Assembly: GCF_003570885.1 (NCBI RefSeq)
Contig: NZ_QXJC01000001.1
Coordinates: 744,001 to 808,000, forward strand
Source of the DNA: Simplicispira hankyongi
Lineage (GTDB): Bacteria; Pseudomonadota; Gammaproteobacteria; Burkholderiales; Burkholderiaceae_C
Length of the DNA stretch: 64,000 nt
Reading direction: 5' to 3'
Positions 49,029 through 59,820 of the stretch are shown piece by piece. The translations under genes were made by a program, and so were the position numbers. Positions within the stretch are counted from its first letter, which is position 1. Each line of letters begins with the position of its first letter. The notes under the pieces were generated by a model, which was not told where the DNA came from, did not search any database, and saw only the letters and a list, made by a program, of their open reading frames with translations.

Positions 49029-50120
49029 ATGCCCTTTTTTTCCGCCGAACCTGCCTATCGCCACGGCACCCCGACACGCACCGCTGTGCTGCTGTGCAAC
49101 CTGGGAACGCCCGACGCGCCCACGCCCGCAGCGCTGCGGCGTTACCTGGGTGAATTCCTCGCTGACCACCGCGTGGTGGAAATCTCCAAGCCGCTGTGGT
49201 GGCTGATCCTGCACGGCATCATCCTGCGCACCCGGCCCGCCAAATCGGCCGCCAAGTACCGCAGCATCTGGACCGACGGGGGCTCGCCCCTGGCCGTATG
49301 GACAGAGAAACAGGCCAAGCTGCTACGCGGCTGGCTGGGCGAAGCCGGCGTACCAGTGCTGGTGCGCCACGCCATGCGCTATGGCAACCCGTCCATTGCC
49401 AGCCAGCTCGACGCGCTCAAGGCCGAGGGTGCCACACGCATCCTTGTACTGCCGCTGTACCCACAGTATTCGGCGACCACCACCGCCAGCGTGTTCGACG
49501 CGGTCTACGCCTGGGCCGCGCGTACGCGCAGCGTGCCCGAACTGCGCTTTGTCAACCATTACCACGACCATCCCGGCTACATCGACGCGCTGGCCAAAAA
49601 AATCGAGACCCACTGGCGTGAGCATGGCCAGGGCGAGCAACTGGTCATGAGCTTTCACGGCGTGCCCGAACGCACGCTGCACCTGGGCGACCCCTACCAC
49701 TGCGAGGCGCGCAAGACGGCGCGCCTGCTGGGCGAACGGCTGGGTCTTGCAGAGACGCAGCTGCGCGTCACCTTCCAGTCGCGCTTTGGCAAGGCCAAAT
49801 GGCTGCAGCCCTACACCGAGCCGACGCTCATCGAGTTGGCGAAAAGCGGTGTGCGCCGCGTCGATGTGGTGTGCCCCGGTTTCACCAGTGACTGCCTGGA
49901 AACGCTGGAAGAAATCAACCAGGAGGCGCGCGAAGCCTTCCTGCACGCGGGCGGCGAGCAATTCCATTACATCGCATGCCTGAACGACAGCCCGGCGTGG
50001 ATGGCGGCGCTCTCCGACATTGCGCAGCAGCACCTCGCCGGCTGGCCGCTGCAGCCGGCCAACCCAGGTCTGCGCGACGCCTCGCGCGAGCGCGCCCTGG
50101 CCTGCGGCGCGCGCGACTGA
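49029..50120 (+). CDS. hemH: Ferrochelatase
   Basis: Inserts ferrous iron into protoporphyrin IX, the last step of haem synthesis. The 363-residue protein has [25 protein letters not shown] near the start, the metal-binding His in [10 protein letters not shown] and the conserved Glu in [13 protein letters not shown]. It is of the form without a C-terminal [2Fe-2S] motif. It is convergent with the DUF3482 GTPase gene. Haem supply for the nearby cbb3 oxidase is a natural link but not shown by arrangement. Confidence 0.95.
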   Translation: MPFFSAEPAYRHGTPTRTAVLLCNLGTPDAPTPAALRRYLGEFLADHRVVEISKPLWWLILHGIILRTRPAKSAAKYRSIWTDGGSPLAVWTEKQAKLLRGWLGEAGVPVLVRHAMRYGNPSIASQLDALKAEGATRILVLPLYPQYSATTTASVFDAVYAWAARTRSVPELRFVNHYHDHPGYIDALAKKIETHWREHGQGEQLVMSFHGVPERTLHLGDPYHCEARKTARLLGERLGLAETQLRVTFQSRFGKAKWLQPYTEPTLIELAKSGVRRVDVVCPGFTSDCLETLEEINQEAREAFLHAGGEQFHYIACLNDSPAWMAALSDIAQQHLAGWPLQPANPGLRDASRERALACGARD

Positions 50121-50135
50121 CCACGGGGCGCGGGG

Positions 50136-51533
50136 TTAACCCCCGGCGACAAGCGCCTGCAGCAACAGGCTGGCGATGCGCTGGCCGAGCGCCTCGCGCC
50201 GTGCGTCCGGGCTGGCGGCCAGCGCAGAAGCCTTGGCCACTTCAGGAAAGCCACGCGCCGGCGCCAGCGCCTGCACCACGGCTTGCAGTTCGGTCTGATC
50301 CCCACTCTGGGCAGCAATGGCCAGCCGCGCAGTAGCGGCATGGCCGCGACGCTCCAGTGCGCGCACCAGGCGCAGCAGGCTGTCCGCCAAGCCCAGCAGC
50401 ACGGCGTCTTCCAGGGTGAGCTCCTCGACACCCTGCAGCTTGTGCCTGAGCTTGCGCGGCAACTGGCTCCAGCCCTGGCTGACCACTCCGCCCACTGCAG
50501 CCCCCAGTGCCGTGGCTGCACCGAGTGACATGCCAGCCAGCGCGACATCGGCGGCGAGCCCCACGGCCGCACCTACCGCAGCCCCCGTTCCCAGCTTGCG
50601 TCCGGCGTCCTGCAGGGTTTGGGGGTGGAAAAGATCGGCTTGCCAGCGCCCACTGGTCCAGGGAGACAGGGCCAGGTCGGCTTCATCCGGCCTAAAACCG
50701 TACACGCCCAGGATGGCCTGGACCACCTGCTGGGTGTGCCCGGCGAGGGATTTGCGAAACTGCGCCACCGCCTGCTCCCGACCGGCGGGCGCTTCCAGCT
50801 CCGCACGGGGCACCGCCCGGCGCTGCGCCGCCGCGTGCACCAACAGGCGAGCCACCAGCGTGGCAGCGGCCACGCGCCGGGCCTGCGCCTGGCGATCGAG
50901 CTCGGCGACCACGGCCTGCAGTTCAGCCTGGCGCGGCCGCAAGAGCACGCACAGATCCTGAAACAGCTGCCGCTCCGCACCCACAAAGGGCGCCACGGCG
51001 TCGAACTGCATCCATACGTGCAGGTTGAAGCCCGCCAGCACGTCGCGCCAGCCATCGGCCCGAGCTCCCGAAGCCGCAATGAAGTTGAGCACCGGCATCA
51101 CCGGCCGCGCGCAGGCGCAGAGCAGCTCGATCTCGCTGCGGTATTTGGGCAACACGTCCTGGCGGCAATCGATGACGTACACCGCAGCGTCCACCTCCAG
51201 CATCTTGCGCAGCACCTTGGCTTCCTGCTCGTAGGCAGCGTGCGCCTCGGGGCCGGCAAGGAAAGCGCGCACGCGCTCCACCGGATTGGCAAAATCGCCG
51301 GGCAAACCCGCCATGTAGTGCTGCAGCGCCACAGCGTCTTCCAGGCCGGGGGTATCGAAGAAGCGCACCGCAGCGCGCCCGTCGACGTGCAGATCGATGC
51401 GCTCCACATGGCGCGTCGTACCAGGGCGGTCCGACACTTCGCCAAAACTCTGTTTGCGCGTCAGCGTGCGCAGCAGCGAGGTCTTGCCGACATTCGTGTG
51501 GCCGACCACCGCGATTTCTATCGGCTGGCTCAT
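50136..51533 (-). CDS. GTPase with DUF3482
   Basis: A 465-residue protein. The N-terminal G domain (about 1-170) has the P-loop GHTNVGKTS, the DTPGLED G3 motif and a conserved RPGTT switch. The C-terminal DUF3482 part carries two glycine/alanine-rich hydrophobic stretches (about residues 300-345) that may insert into a membrane. Its start overlaps the stop of the DUF2868 gene by 4 bases, and the two are a conserved pair in betaproteobacteria and some gammaproteobacteria. Function is unknown; it could be a membrane-associated GTPase in stress or ion homeostasis. Confidence 0.87.
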   Translation of the reverse strand: MSQPIEIAVVGHTNVGKTSLLRTLTRKQSFGEVSDRPGTTRHVERIDLHVDGRAAVRFFDTPGLEDAVALQHYMAGLPGDFANPVERVRAFLAGPEAHAAYEQEAKVLRKMLEVDAAVYVIDCRQDVLPKYRSEIELLCACARPVMPVLNFIAASGARADGWRDVLAGFNLHVWMQFDAVAPFVGAERQLFQDLCVLLRPRQAELQAVVAELDRQAQARRVAAATLVARLLVHAAAQRRAVPRAELEAPAGREQAVAQFRKSLAGHTQQVVQAILGVYGFRPDEADLALSPWTSGRWQADLFHPQTLQDAGRKLGTGAAVGAAVGLAADVALAGMSLGAATALGAAVGGVVSQGWSQLPRKLRHKLQGVEELTLEDAVLLGLADSLLRLVRALERRGHAATARLAIAAQSGDQTELQAVVQALAPARGFPEVAKASALAASPDARREALGQRIASLLLQALVAGG

Positions 51534-52954
51534 GGATGCGCCTCCACCCAGCGCGAAGCGTCGGCGAGGCCGTCAAAAACACTCCAGGCACCCAGCCCGC
51601 TGGCATCCATCCAGGCATGCCAGCGCTGCAGGCCCGTCGCACCCGCACCCGCACTCTCGCCCGCTTCGCTTGCGCTGCGTAGGCTCAGCACCAGGGCACA
51701 GTGCTGTGCCGACGCAGCCGCTTCGCGCAAAAAGCGCGCCACGCCACGGTCGGGTGAGGCCTCGGCATCGCACACCACGACCAGAATCTTGGGCTGCAAC
51801 TGGGCCAGGCGCGCATGCACCTCGGCTTGCTCTGCCATGCTGCCTGCAATGCGGGCCACGAATGACGCACCTTCCCCCAAGGCTTGCGGTGGCCAGGGCA
51901 CGCTTGCAGGCAACTCAAACCCCACGACGGCCTTGGCGGTGCCATACCCGGTTCTGTTGCGCATCGGAGCCACCATGTGCTCGGTGCCGGGTTCCTCCGC
52001 GTCGGTCACCTCGGCCGGCTCCAGCGCCTGCAAGCGTGCGAGCAACTGCTGGTAGTAGGGATCGGCGAGCGGCAGGCCCATCCGCCGCGCCGCCCGCCTG
52101 ACCACCAACCAGCACCACAACGCGCACAGGGCGCGTGGCAACAGGCCGTACAGCGCCACGCAGGAGAGCAACCACCAGGCAGCCTCCCGGGCGGGCCACG
52201 CACCTGCGGTCTGGGCGCTGTTCGCCAGCGTTGGAATGGGAACGCCCAGCCAGGCTGGCAAGGCCCCGGTCACGCGGGCAAACGCCGCAAACCAATCCGG
52301 GCCCAGGATGGTGGTTTCCCAGGTCAATCGGTACTCGCGAAAGGCGAAAGCGAACAGCAGACCGCCCAGCAGGAAGACAAAGCCCAGCGCCCAGACCGCA
52401 TGGCTCACCAGGCCGAAGGCCCAGGGAGCAAGACGCTCACGCGCCAGCAGGCGCACGCCGGCGCGCACCAGTGGCGCTGCCTGTGGCCCACGCCAGAAGG
52501 GCAAGCGCAGCGCGAGCCCGGTCAACAGGCGCCCCAATGACAGCGAAGCGCCGGCCGAACTGCTGGCGGCACGCACCAGCCACACAGAACCCAGCCAGAA
52601 CAGCAGCGTCAGCAGGTGCAGGCCCAGCGTGGAGACCAAGGCACTCGCCGCATTGATGCTGCGCCCATCGGTCAGTACGGCAAAAAGCAGGCCGTTGGCC
52701 AAGGCGAGCACGGCCGCTGCCGCCAACACGATCAGCAGCCAGGCGGCCTCGTGCCAGCGCGTCAGTTGCGCCACCAGCCCAAGGCGCTCGCCCAGCAGCC
52801 AGGTGCGCTCGTGCAGCTGTTCCCGAGGCGCGGCATGGCAGCGCTGCGCACGGGCCAGCTCCTGGGAATCGTCAAGCGGGCCATCCTGCTCGATCAGTTG
52901 CAGCGCCTCGGCCAACCAAGCCGTGGCAAATGGCGAGTGCGCGATCCGTGTCAT
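51530..52954 (-). CDS. DUF2868 membrane protein
   Basis: A 474-residue integral membrane protein. An N-terminal cytoplasmic helix (with LHERTWLLGERLG, about 48-60) is followed by four membrane segments in two pairs (about 70-130 and 170-270) and a cytosolic C-terminal domain with a Rossmann-like ILVVVCDAEASPDRGVARFL. I start at the ATG at 52954 (MTRIAHSPF), since the upstream open frame lacks a ribosome site. Coupled to the DUF3482 GTPase by a 4-base overlap, so the two proteins probably act together at the inner membrane. Confidence 0.85.
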   Translation of the reverse strand: MTRIAHSPFATAWLAEALQLIEQDGPLDDSQELARAQRCHAAPREQLHERTWLLGERLGLVAQLTRWHEAAWLLIVLAAAAVLALANGLLFAVLTDGRSINAASALVSTLGLHLLTLLFWLGSVWLVRAASSSAGASLSLGRLLTGLALRLPFWRGPQAAPLVRAGVRLLARERLAPWAFGLVSHAVWALGFVFLLGGLLFAFAFREYRLTWETTILGPDWFAAFARVTGALPAWLGVPIPTLANSAQTAGAWPAREAAWWLLSCVALYGLLPRALCALWCWLVVRRAARRMGLPLADPYYQQLLARLQALEPAEVTDAEEPGTEHMVAPMRNRTGYGTAKAVVGFELPASVPWPPQALGEGASFVARIAGSMAEQAEVHARLAQLQPKILVVVCDAEASPDRGVARFLREAAASAQHCALVLSLRSASEAGESAGAGATGLQRWHAWMDASGLGAWSVFDGLADASRWVEAHP

Positions 52955-53109
52955 GCCGAAAAAATGCGGGCGCCGCTGCCTGGCAAGGCAGCGGCCAGGC
53001 GATGTCGCGCCTTCGTCTGACAGGCACTGCGCCGCATCCGGTGTGAAATGAAGGCTCCGGTGCGCAACCGCACCCCCCCACCGGGCCCCATTCCCCACGG
53101 AGCACGACC

Positions 53110-53298
53110 ATGAAACGCCTCAGCCCACAACGCTTCGCTCCCAAGCATTCGCTCGTAGCATTCGTGGTGGCGGTGGCCCTCGCCCTGGTCGCCTCTCTGA
53201 CGCAACTGCTGCCCGACATCACCGCCCAGTCGGCAGACGCCATGTCCAACTTGCCCGACGGGTTGGGCTTGGCGATGCCAGACGCCGGCACCAAATAA
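53110..53298 (+). CDS. Small exported or membrane protein
   Basis: A 62-residue protein with a basic N terminus (MKRLSPQRFAPKHS) and a hydrophobic segment (about residues 15-33). A short polar tail follows (DITAQSADAMSNLPDGLGL). GGAG lies 8 bp before the ATG. No family recognised. It sits between divergent and convergent genes and could be a membrane-anchored or secreted peptide. Confidence 0.6.
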   Translation: MKRLSPQRFAPKHSLVAFVVAVALALVASLTQLLPDITAQSADAMSNLPDGLGLAMPDAGTK

Positions 53299-53314
53299 GC
53301 CTGTCCACCCACGC

Positions 53315-54004
53315 CTAATCAACGCGGGGCTCCTGGGCTGCGATGGCCGCACGGCGGCGAAGGCGTGCGACCTCGTCCACCTGACCGGCACGCTCGGCAA
53401 GCCCGATCTGCACTCCCAGCCAGGCCAGCAAAGGCCGACGCCAACCTTGGTGAGATGCCGTCTCCACCGCCAGTTGCACCACTTGTGGCGATGCGGCCCC
53501 GCGCACAAAGGCCGCGCCCGCAGCCACCATGCGCGCAAGCGGCTCTTGCTGCGCCGCAATAGCGGCAGCGACCTGCTGGGGCGCCGCAGCCGCCGCCGCG
53601 CGCTGCGCCTTGGGCAGCCGCGCCACATCCGCCGGGCCTGCCTGGCCCGAAAGGTAGCGCGCGTACGCTTGCTCATCGGGCGTGGCATCGACTGCCAAAG
53701 CCTGAAACGCAGTGCAAGGCCCTGTCACCAGGCTCGCAACCTGCGCCGCACAGCGCAACAGCTCCAGGCGCGCCAATTGGGCCGCATCGCCCGTACGCGA
53801 TACCTCACTGCGGGCACGCGCGAACTCAGCGCGCTCAACGCGTTGATTGCCTTCGAGGTACGCCTGCACGCCGCGTTCGGCGGCGCCATGGGCATTCAGC
53901 TGCCAATCCGGCGTAGGCGGCTTCGAGCTGCACGCGGCGAGCGCCGACAGCAGGCCAGCAGCGGCAGCGCGAATCCACGGTCTGGCCAACGGCACGCACT
54001 TCAT
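53315..54004 (-). CDS. Lipoprotein in an Mla-type operon
   Basis: A 229-residue protein with a lipoprotein signal ending in the lipobox LAAC (Cys 25). The rest is alanine-rich and helical, without the PqiC/DUF330 features expected of the auxiliary lipoprotein of such operons. Its ATG overlaps the mlaD stop by 4 bases, so it belongs to the transporter unit. It probably sits on the inner leaflet of the outer membrane and may link MlaD to it; that role is inferred. Confidence 0.78.
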   Translation of the reverse strand: MKCVPLARPWIRAAAAGLLSALAACSSKPPTPDWQLNAHGAAERGVQAYLEGNQRVERAEFARARSEVSRTGDAAQLARLELLRCAAQVASLVTGPCTAFQALAVDATPDEQAYARYLSGQAGPADVARLPKAQRAAAAAAPQQVAAAIAAQQEPLARMVAAGAAFVRGAASPQVVQLAVETASHQGWRRPLLAWLGVQIGLAERAGQVDEVARLRRRAAIAAQEPRVD

Positions 54005-54993
54005 GGCAGCACCATCTCTTTCTCGCGCGCAAAAGGCCAGCGCCGGTTGATGTCATTGACCAGGCTGTCCACCTTGCGCAGGCTCGCCTCGACGTCGGCG
54101 CGCAGCGCCCCCAGGTCGGTCGTACCCTCACGCACGTTCGCGCCCACGGCCTGGGCCTCCACCAGCACCGCATCCACCTTGGTCAGGCTGGTGCGTGCAT
54201 CGGCCAGGAGCTTGCGCAATTCGACCACCGTGGCGCGCGCCTCGGGCATCACGCCCTCTTTGCCAAAAACCTGCTCATCGGCGTGGGCCGCCATGCGGTC
54301 GATGCGGGCGAGCAAAGCGTTGGTGCGGTCCAGCGTTTGCACAATTTTCTTGGCGTCGGCGTCGCCCCCCATCAGCACGCTCAGTGCCCCGCCTGGGCCT
54401 TGCAGGCGCTCGGTCAGCGTGCGCACATTCCCAAGACTCGCACCCAGCGCCGCATCGGGGTCGGTCATGGCGGTCAAGTTGCCGAGCAACTCGCGGGCCG
54501 ACGCCATCAATTGCGGAATTTCCGCCGTCGCGTCGCCACGCAGGACGGGGCGCTCAGCGCCATCCTGCAGCGGCGGGTCGTTCATGATGCCGGTGTAGGC
54601 GCGAATGCCGGTGCCCCCCACGATGCCACGCACCAGGGTGAAGACACTGGACTGGCGCAGCCAGTGGGCATCCTTTTGGGGGACGTCGATCAGAATGCGC
54701 GCGCTGCCGTCGGTGGCCAGCTCAATGCGGCGCACGCGGCCGATAGGGAAGCCCGAGAAGGTCATGTCCATGCCGACCACCACGCCTTCAGAGTCGTCGG
54801 CCTTCAGTACCAGGCGCTGCGTGGGCTCAAATGCGCCGCGCGCATAGAGCAGGTACAGCGCCGACCCCACCACCAGCAGCAGCGTGAAGACCAGCAAGGC
54901 AAAGGCCTTCAGACGCAAATGCGCCACCGGGCGAATCAACTCGTCCTGGTGCAATGCGGCATCTAGTGGCGGGGGTGGGTTCTCAGAGGTCAT
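54001..54993 (-). CDS. mlaD: MlaD-family (MCE domain) lipid transport protein
   Basis: A 330-residue protein with one N-terminal membrane span (about residues 28-50) and an MCE domain (about 60-140) with GVVVGMDMTFSGFPIGRVRRIEL. A long helical C-terminal region follows (about 180-320), as in MCE proteins that form a needle or tube. It begins 13 bp after the permease gene. Such proteins carry phospholipids across the periplasm with an ABC permease and ATPase. No ATPase gene is present in this operon. Confidence 0.9.
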   Translation of the reverse strand: MTSENPPPPLDAALHQDELIRPVAHLRLKAFALLVFTLLLVVGSALYLLYARGAFEPTQRLVLKADDSEGVVVGMDMTFSGFPIGRVRRIELATDGSARILIDVPQKDAHWLRQSSVFTLVRGIVGGTGIRAYTGIMNDPPLQDGAERPVLRGDATAEIPQLMASARELLGNLTAMTDPDAALGASLGNVRTLTERLQGPGGALSVLMGGDADAKKIVQTLDRTNALLARIDRMAAHADEQVFGKEGVMPEARATVVELRKLLADARTSLTKVDAVLVEAQAVGANVREGTTDLGALRADVEASLRKVDSLVNDINRRWPFAREKEMVLP

Positions 54994-55006
54994 GCAATAC
55001 GAAAAA

Positions 55007-55804
55007 TCAATAGTAGTTGCCGACCAGCGACACCAGCTCGATCAACAGCAGCACGGCAAACATGCGCGCCAGCCCTCCGAGCTCGGAACGGCGTTCGCTG
55101 GCGCCCAGGTCGTACATACCGGCGGTCATAGGGATCACGGCAATCGCCAGGCTGAAAAACACCGTCTTGAGCACAAACACCAGGGTTACTTCCGGTGAAA
55201 AGACATGGCCGAACATGCGGGTGAAACTGACCAGTCCAGCCGTACCCAAGCCAAAGACGCTGAAATAGGCCATGGCAAGCGCCACCACACAGGAGAGCGC
55301 CGCCAGCGTCACGCTGGCAAAACCGGCAGCGACCACGCGCGGCAGAAGCTCCATGCGCACCGGGTCGGCACCGGTGCGCTCAAGCACCACCAGTCGCCCA
55401 CTGCGGCGCAGTTGCGCAAGCTGCGCGCCGCTTGGGATGGCGCAGCGCATGGCAACGAACATGGCCGCGGTGAGCGGAATCAGTTCGAGCACCAGCACGC
55501 GAATCACCATCTCCAGTGCATAGCGCGAGAGCCCGTAGCTCAGCGCGGTGACGACCACAATCCGGGTGATGATCAGGCTCAGCAGCGCAGCGAGCGCGGT
55601 GAACCCCAGCAGAATGGGCAGGGTGTCCAGGTACATGCGCCGCGCCAACAGGTGCCGGCCCACCCGGCTATAGCTTGATGGAGAAAGCACCAGAACCAGC
55701 ACCACCGCACCCAGGTAGACAATGCGCCACCAAGCCAGCGCCCAGCCCCAGATCAGCTGCGCAAGGCGCTCGGGCAGGGCATGAACAGGTTGGGGCAACC
55801 ACAT
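55007..55804 (-). CDS. mlaE: MlaE-family ABC permease
   Basis: A 265-residue membrane protein of the MlaE/PqiA-type permease family, with five or six spans. The conserved block near residues 100-160 (RVLVLELIPLTAAMFVAMRCAIPSGAQLAQLRRSGR) contains the elbow helix and interface that normally contacts the ATPase. It is the first gene of the permease-MlaD-lipoprotein operon. Divergent from the YitT-like gene 126 bp away; an inverted copy of the hairpin repeat lies between. Confidence 0.88.
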   Translation of the reverse strand: MWLPQPVHALPERLAQLIWGWALAWWRIVYLGAVVLVLVLSPSSYSRVGRHLLARRMYLDTLPILLGFTALAALLSLIITRIVVVTALSYGLSRYALEMVIRVLVLELIPLTAAMFVAMRCAIPSGAQLAQLRRSGRLVVLERTGADPVRMELLPRVVAAGFASVTLAALSCVVALAMAYFSVFGLGTAGLVSFTRMFGHVFSPEVTLVFVLKTVFFSLAIAVIPMTAGMYDLGASERRSELGGLARMFAVLLLIELVSLVGNYY

Positions 55805-55847
55805 GCCCGCATGATAGCGGTGTCCGGAGAAAAATACGTAAAATTCG

Positions 55848-55896
55848 GCTCTAGCGCTTATTCATATTGCGCCAGCAGCTACAGATAATGTAGCAA
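55848..55896 (-). repeat. Dispersed hairpin repeat, copy 5 (inverted)
   Basis: On the minus strand it reads TAGCTGCTGGCGCAAT, then AATAAGCGCTAGAGCCGAATTTT, matching the repeat frame. It lies between the divergent mlaE and yitT-like genes, 43 bp before mlaE and so possibly in its promoter region, unlike the other copies which follow genes. Confidence 0.65.
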
Positions 55897-55930
55897 ATCG
55901 TTCACCCTCATCCTGCTCCCTGGGTTTTCC

Positions 55931-56580
55931 ATGGCAGTAGCGCCCTCCATGACCGGCACTCCCTCGCCTCCTCCAGCGTCCCCTGAAGTGGTCCCACACA
56001 GCCTCTTGGAGGATGCCATCGCCATTGCCACGGGGGTGCTCCTGATTTCTGTCGGTATCGCCTTCTTCACCAGCGCCGGACTGCTGACCGGCGGCACCGC
56101 AGGGCTTGCGTTTTTGCTGCACTACGCTGCCGGCTGGGGCTTCGGCAAGGTGTTCTTCGTGCTGAACCTGCCGTTCTACTGGCTGGCGCTGCGCAAGTTC
56201 GGCAAGCGGTTTACCGCCAAGACCTTTGCCGCCGTAGCGCTGCTCTCGCTGCTGACCGAGCTGCAACCACAATTTCTGAAGTTTTCCTACCTGCAGCCGC
56301 TGTATGCGGCGCTTGCGGGGGCCTCATCACCGGCACGGGTTTTCTGGTGCTGTTTCGCCACCGCTGCAGCCTGGGCGGGGTCGGCATTCTGGCGCTGTAC
56401 TTGCAGGATCGCCATGGCTGGCGCGCCGGGAAAATCCAGATGGGACTCGACTGCACCATCGTGTTACTGGCCCTGTGGAGTGTGGAGCCGGCGCGCGTGG
56501 CGCTGTCGGTGGTGGGCGCGGTGGCACTGAACCTGGTGCTGGCCATGAACCACCGGCCTGGCCGCTACATGGTGGTGTAG
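55931..56580 (+). pseudogene. YitT-family membrane protein, frameshifted
   Basis: The first part (to about codon 130) reads SAGLLTGGTAGLAFLLHYAAGWGFGKVFFVLNLPFYWLALRKFG, a YitT/DUF161 membrane protein. After G5 at 56317-56321 the frame goes out of family and continues to a stop at 56530. The correct continuation (GLITGTGFLVLFRHRCSLGGVGILALYLQDRHG and on to MNHRPGRYMVV, stop at 56580) lies one base away, so one G is missing from what should be a G6 run. Restored, it would be about 216 residues. This could be a real mutation, a phase-variable tract or a sequencing error. Confidence 0.85.
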
Positions 56581-56596
56581 CGGCTTCGGCCTTGGT

Positions 56597-57121
56597 TCAG
56601 ACGCGCCACTTTTCCAATAGTTTTTCTGGATTCAGGCTGTCGTAGGTCTCGAACGGCTGGTGAATCCAGGGGTTGGTGGGCAGGAATTCCACCGAATAAT
56701 CGGCCTTGAAGGTCGATACGCCCTTGGTCCAGATCACGGCGCTGCGCAGCTCGGTGATCGGGCTGTAATTGGTCTTGAGCATGTTGATCACGGCATGCAG
56801 CGTGTGACCAGTGTCCGCCAAATCGTCCACCAGCAGCACCCGGCCCGCAATTTCTCCCTTGGGGGTGGTGATGAAGCGCGCAATATCCAGATGCCCTTGC
56901 ACCGTGCCTGCCTCGGCGCGGTAGGAACTGGTGGACATGATGGCCAGGGGTTTGTCGAAAATCCGGCTCAGAATGTCGCCCGGGCGCAGCCCCCCGCGCG
57001 CCAGGCACAGGATGGTGTCGAACTGCCAGCCGGACTGGTGCACGCGCAGCGCCAGTTTTTCGATGAGGTTGTGGTACTCGTCGTAACTGACGTAGAGGTG
57101 CTTGCCGTCTTCGGTCAACAT
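56597..57121 (-). CDS. Purine phosphoribosyltransferase-type protein
   Basis: A 174-residue type I phosphoribosyltransferase. The PRPP-binding motif is VLLVDDLADTGHTL (about residues 94-107), preceded by the LCLARGGLRPGDILSR hood/loop region. Related betaproteobacterial proteins are annotated as hypoxanthine or xanthine phosphoribosyltransferase, a purine salvage role that fits the adjacent purA. The base specificity cannot be read from the sequence. Confidence 0.88.
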   Translation of the reverse strand: MLTEDGKHLYVSYDEYHNLIEKLALRVHQSGWQFDTILCLARGGLRPGDILSRIFDKPLAIMSTSSYRAEAGTVQGHLDIARFITTPKGEIAGRVLLVDDLADTGHTLHAVINMLKTNYSPITELRSAVIWTKGVSTFKADYSVEFLPTNPWIHQPFETYDSLNPEKLLEKWRV

Positions 57122-57179
57122 GGGTTTGCTCCTGATAAAATAGCAGCTAAATGAAGCCGGTGTTGCGAAAATCGACGTT

Positions 57180-58523
<1,344 letters not shown>

Positions 58524-58542
58524 TCAAAAATCACACAAGACG

Positions 58543-59691
58543 TCAGAGCGCAAGCGCCACCCATTCGCCACCAACGCTCACCAGCTCCCTGTCACAAAGA
58601 AACTCGTCCACTTCACTTTCTTGGCCGGGCAACACGCACACCACGGTTTCACCTGCTTGGCGCAATGCCGCAACAGCTGCGCGCACGTCTGCCGCATCGG
58701 CCCAGGGCGCGCGAATCGCGCCGCGCAGGCCGCGCGCAGGAACAATGCCAACAAGCTGTTTGAGGTCCAGGCCAAAACCCACCGCAGGGCGCCTGCGACC
58801 GAACGCGGCGCCCACGGCGTCGTAGCGCCCGCCTTTGGCGACAGCATCGCTCGCACCATGGGCATAGACAGCAAAATGCGCGCCACTGTAATAGGCATAG
58901 CCGCGCAAGTCCGCAAGGTCAAAGCTCAGCCGTGCACCGGCCACACGGTTGGCAAGCCATTTCAGATCATCGAGCGCCACGCCAATCGCCGCAGTGGCAG
59001 GCAGCACACGGCGCGCCTCGTCGAGCACAGCACCATCACCATAGAGCTGCGGCAGCGCGCGCAAGCCCTCGCGGGAGGCCGCCGGGAAGTCCCGGGACAA
59101 GGACGCGAGTTCGCTCGCATCTTTCGCCGCCAAGGCGGCATAGACAGCCCTCTGGCCGCTCTCATCGAGCTGCACGGGTTCGAGCAAACTGCGAACAATG
59201 CGAATGTCGGCCATGTCCACGCAGGCGGTGCGCACCTGCGCTACCTCAAGACAAGCCAGCGCCAGCTCCAGCGTTTCCAGATCGGCTTCGCGGCCTGCAT
59301 GGCCATAGGTTTCAGCGCCGAACTGCAGTGGCTCACGCGAAACATGCGGGCGATCAGGCCAAGTACGCAACACCGGGCCGCAGTAGCACAAACGTGTGAC
59401 GCCGCGGCGGTTAAGCAGTTGGGCATCGATACGCGCCGCCTGCTGGGTAGTGTCGGCGCGCAACCCCAGCATGCGACCCGACATCTGGTCCACCAGCTTG
59501 AAGGTCTGCAGATCAAGCGCTTCGCCAGTCCCCGTCAGCAGGGAGTCGAGATGCTCCAGCAAGGGTGGCATGATCAGCTCATAGCCATACCCTCGCGCGG
59601 TATCGAGCAGGCTGCGCCGCAGTTCTTCGATGTGCCGGGCCTCGGAAGGCAGCACATCGGCAATGTGATCCGGAAGGACCCAAGCAGACAT
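58543..59691 (-). CDS. hisZ: ATP phosphoribosyltransferase regulatory subunit
   Basis: A catalytically inactive histidyl-tRNA-synthetase-like subunit that activates short-form HisG at the start of histidine synthesis. The 382-residue protein has the class II core opening [23 protein letters not shown], motif 2-like [11 protein letters not shown] and the [20 protein letters not shown] stretch. I start at the ATG at 59691. Its location downstream of hflC away from the his operon is the normal betaproteobacterial arrangement. Confidence 0.93.
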   Translation of the reverse strand: MSAWVLPDHIADVLPSEARHIEELRRSLLDTARGYGYELIMPPLLEHLDSLLTGTGEALDLQTFKLVDQMSGRMLGLRADTTQQAARIDAQLLNRRGVTRLCYCGPVLRTWPDRPHVSREPLQFGAETYGHAGREADLETLELALACLEVAQVRTACVDMADIRIVRSLLEPVQLDESGQRAVYAALAAKDASELASLSRDFPAASREGLRALPQLYGDGAVLDEARRVLPATAAIGVALDDLKWLANRVAGARLSFDLADLRGYAYYSGAHFAVYAHGASDAVAKGGRYDAVGAAFGRRRPAVGFGLDLKQLVGIVPARGLRGAIRAPWADAADVRAAVAALRQAGETVVCVLPGQESEVDEFLCDRELVSVGGEWVALAL

Positions 59692-59820
59692 GTAAAGAAG
59701 GGAAAGCAGAGAAAGGGTTGATTCTACCGGCTGCACCGCAACCGACAGGCCACCAGCGGCACGGCGCAGTGCAATGGCCCCGCGCCACGGGCACGAGCGC
59801 CGTGCCCGCAGTGCAGTCGT

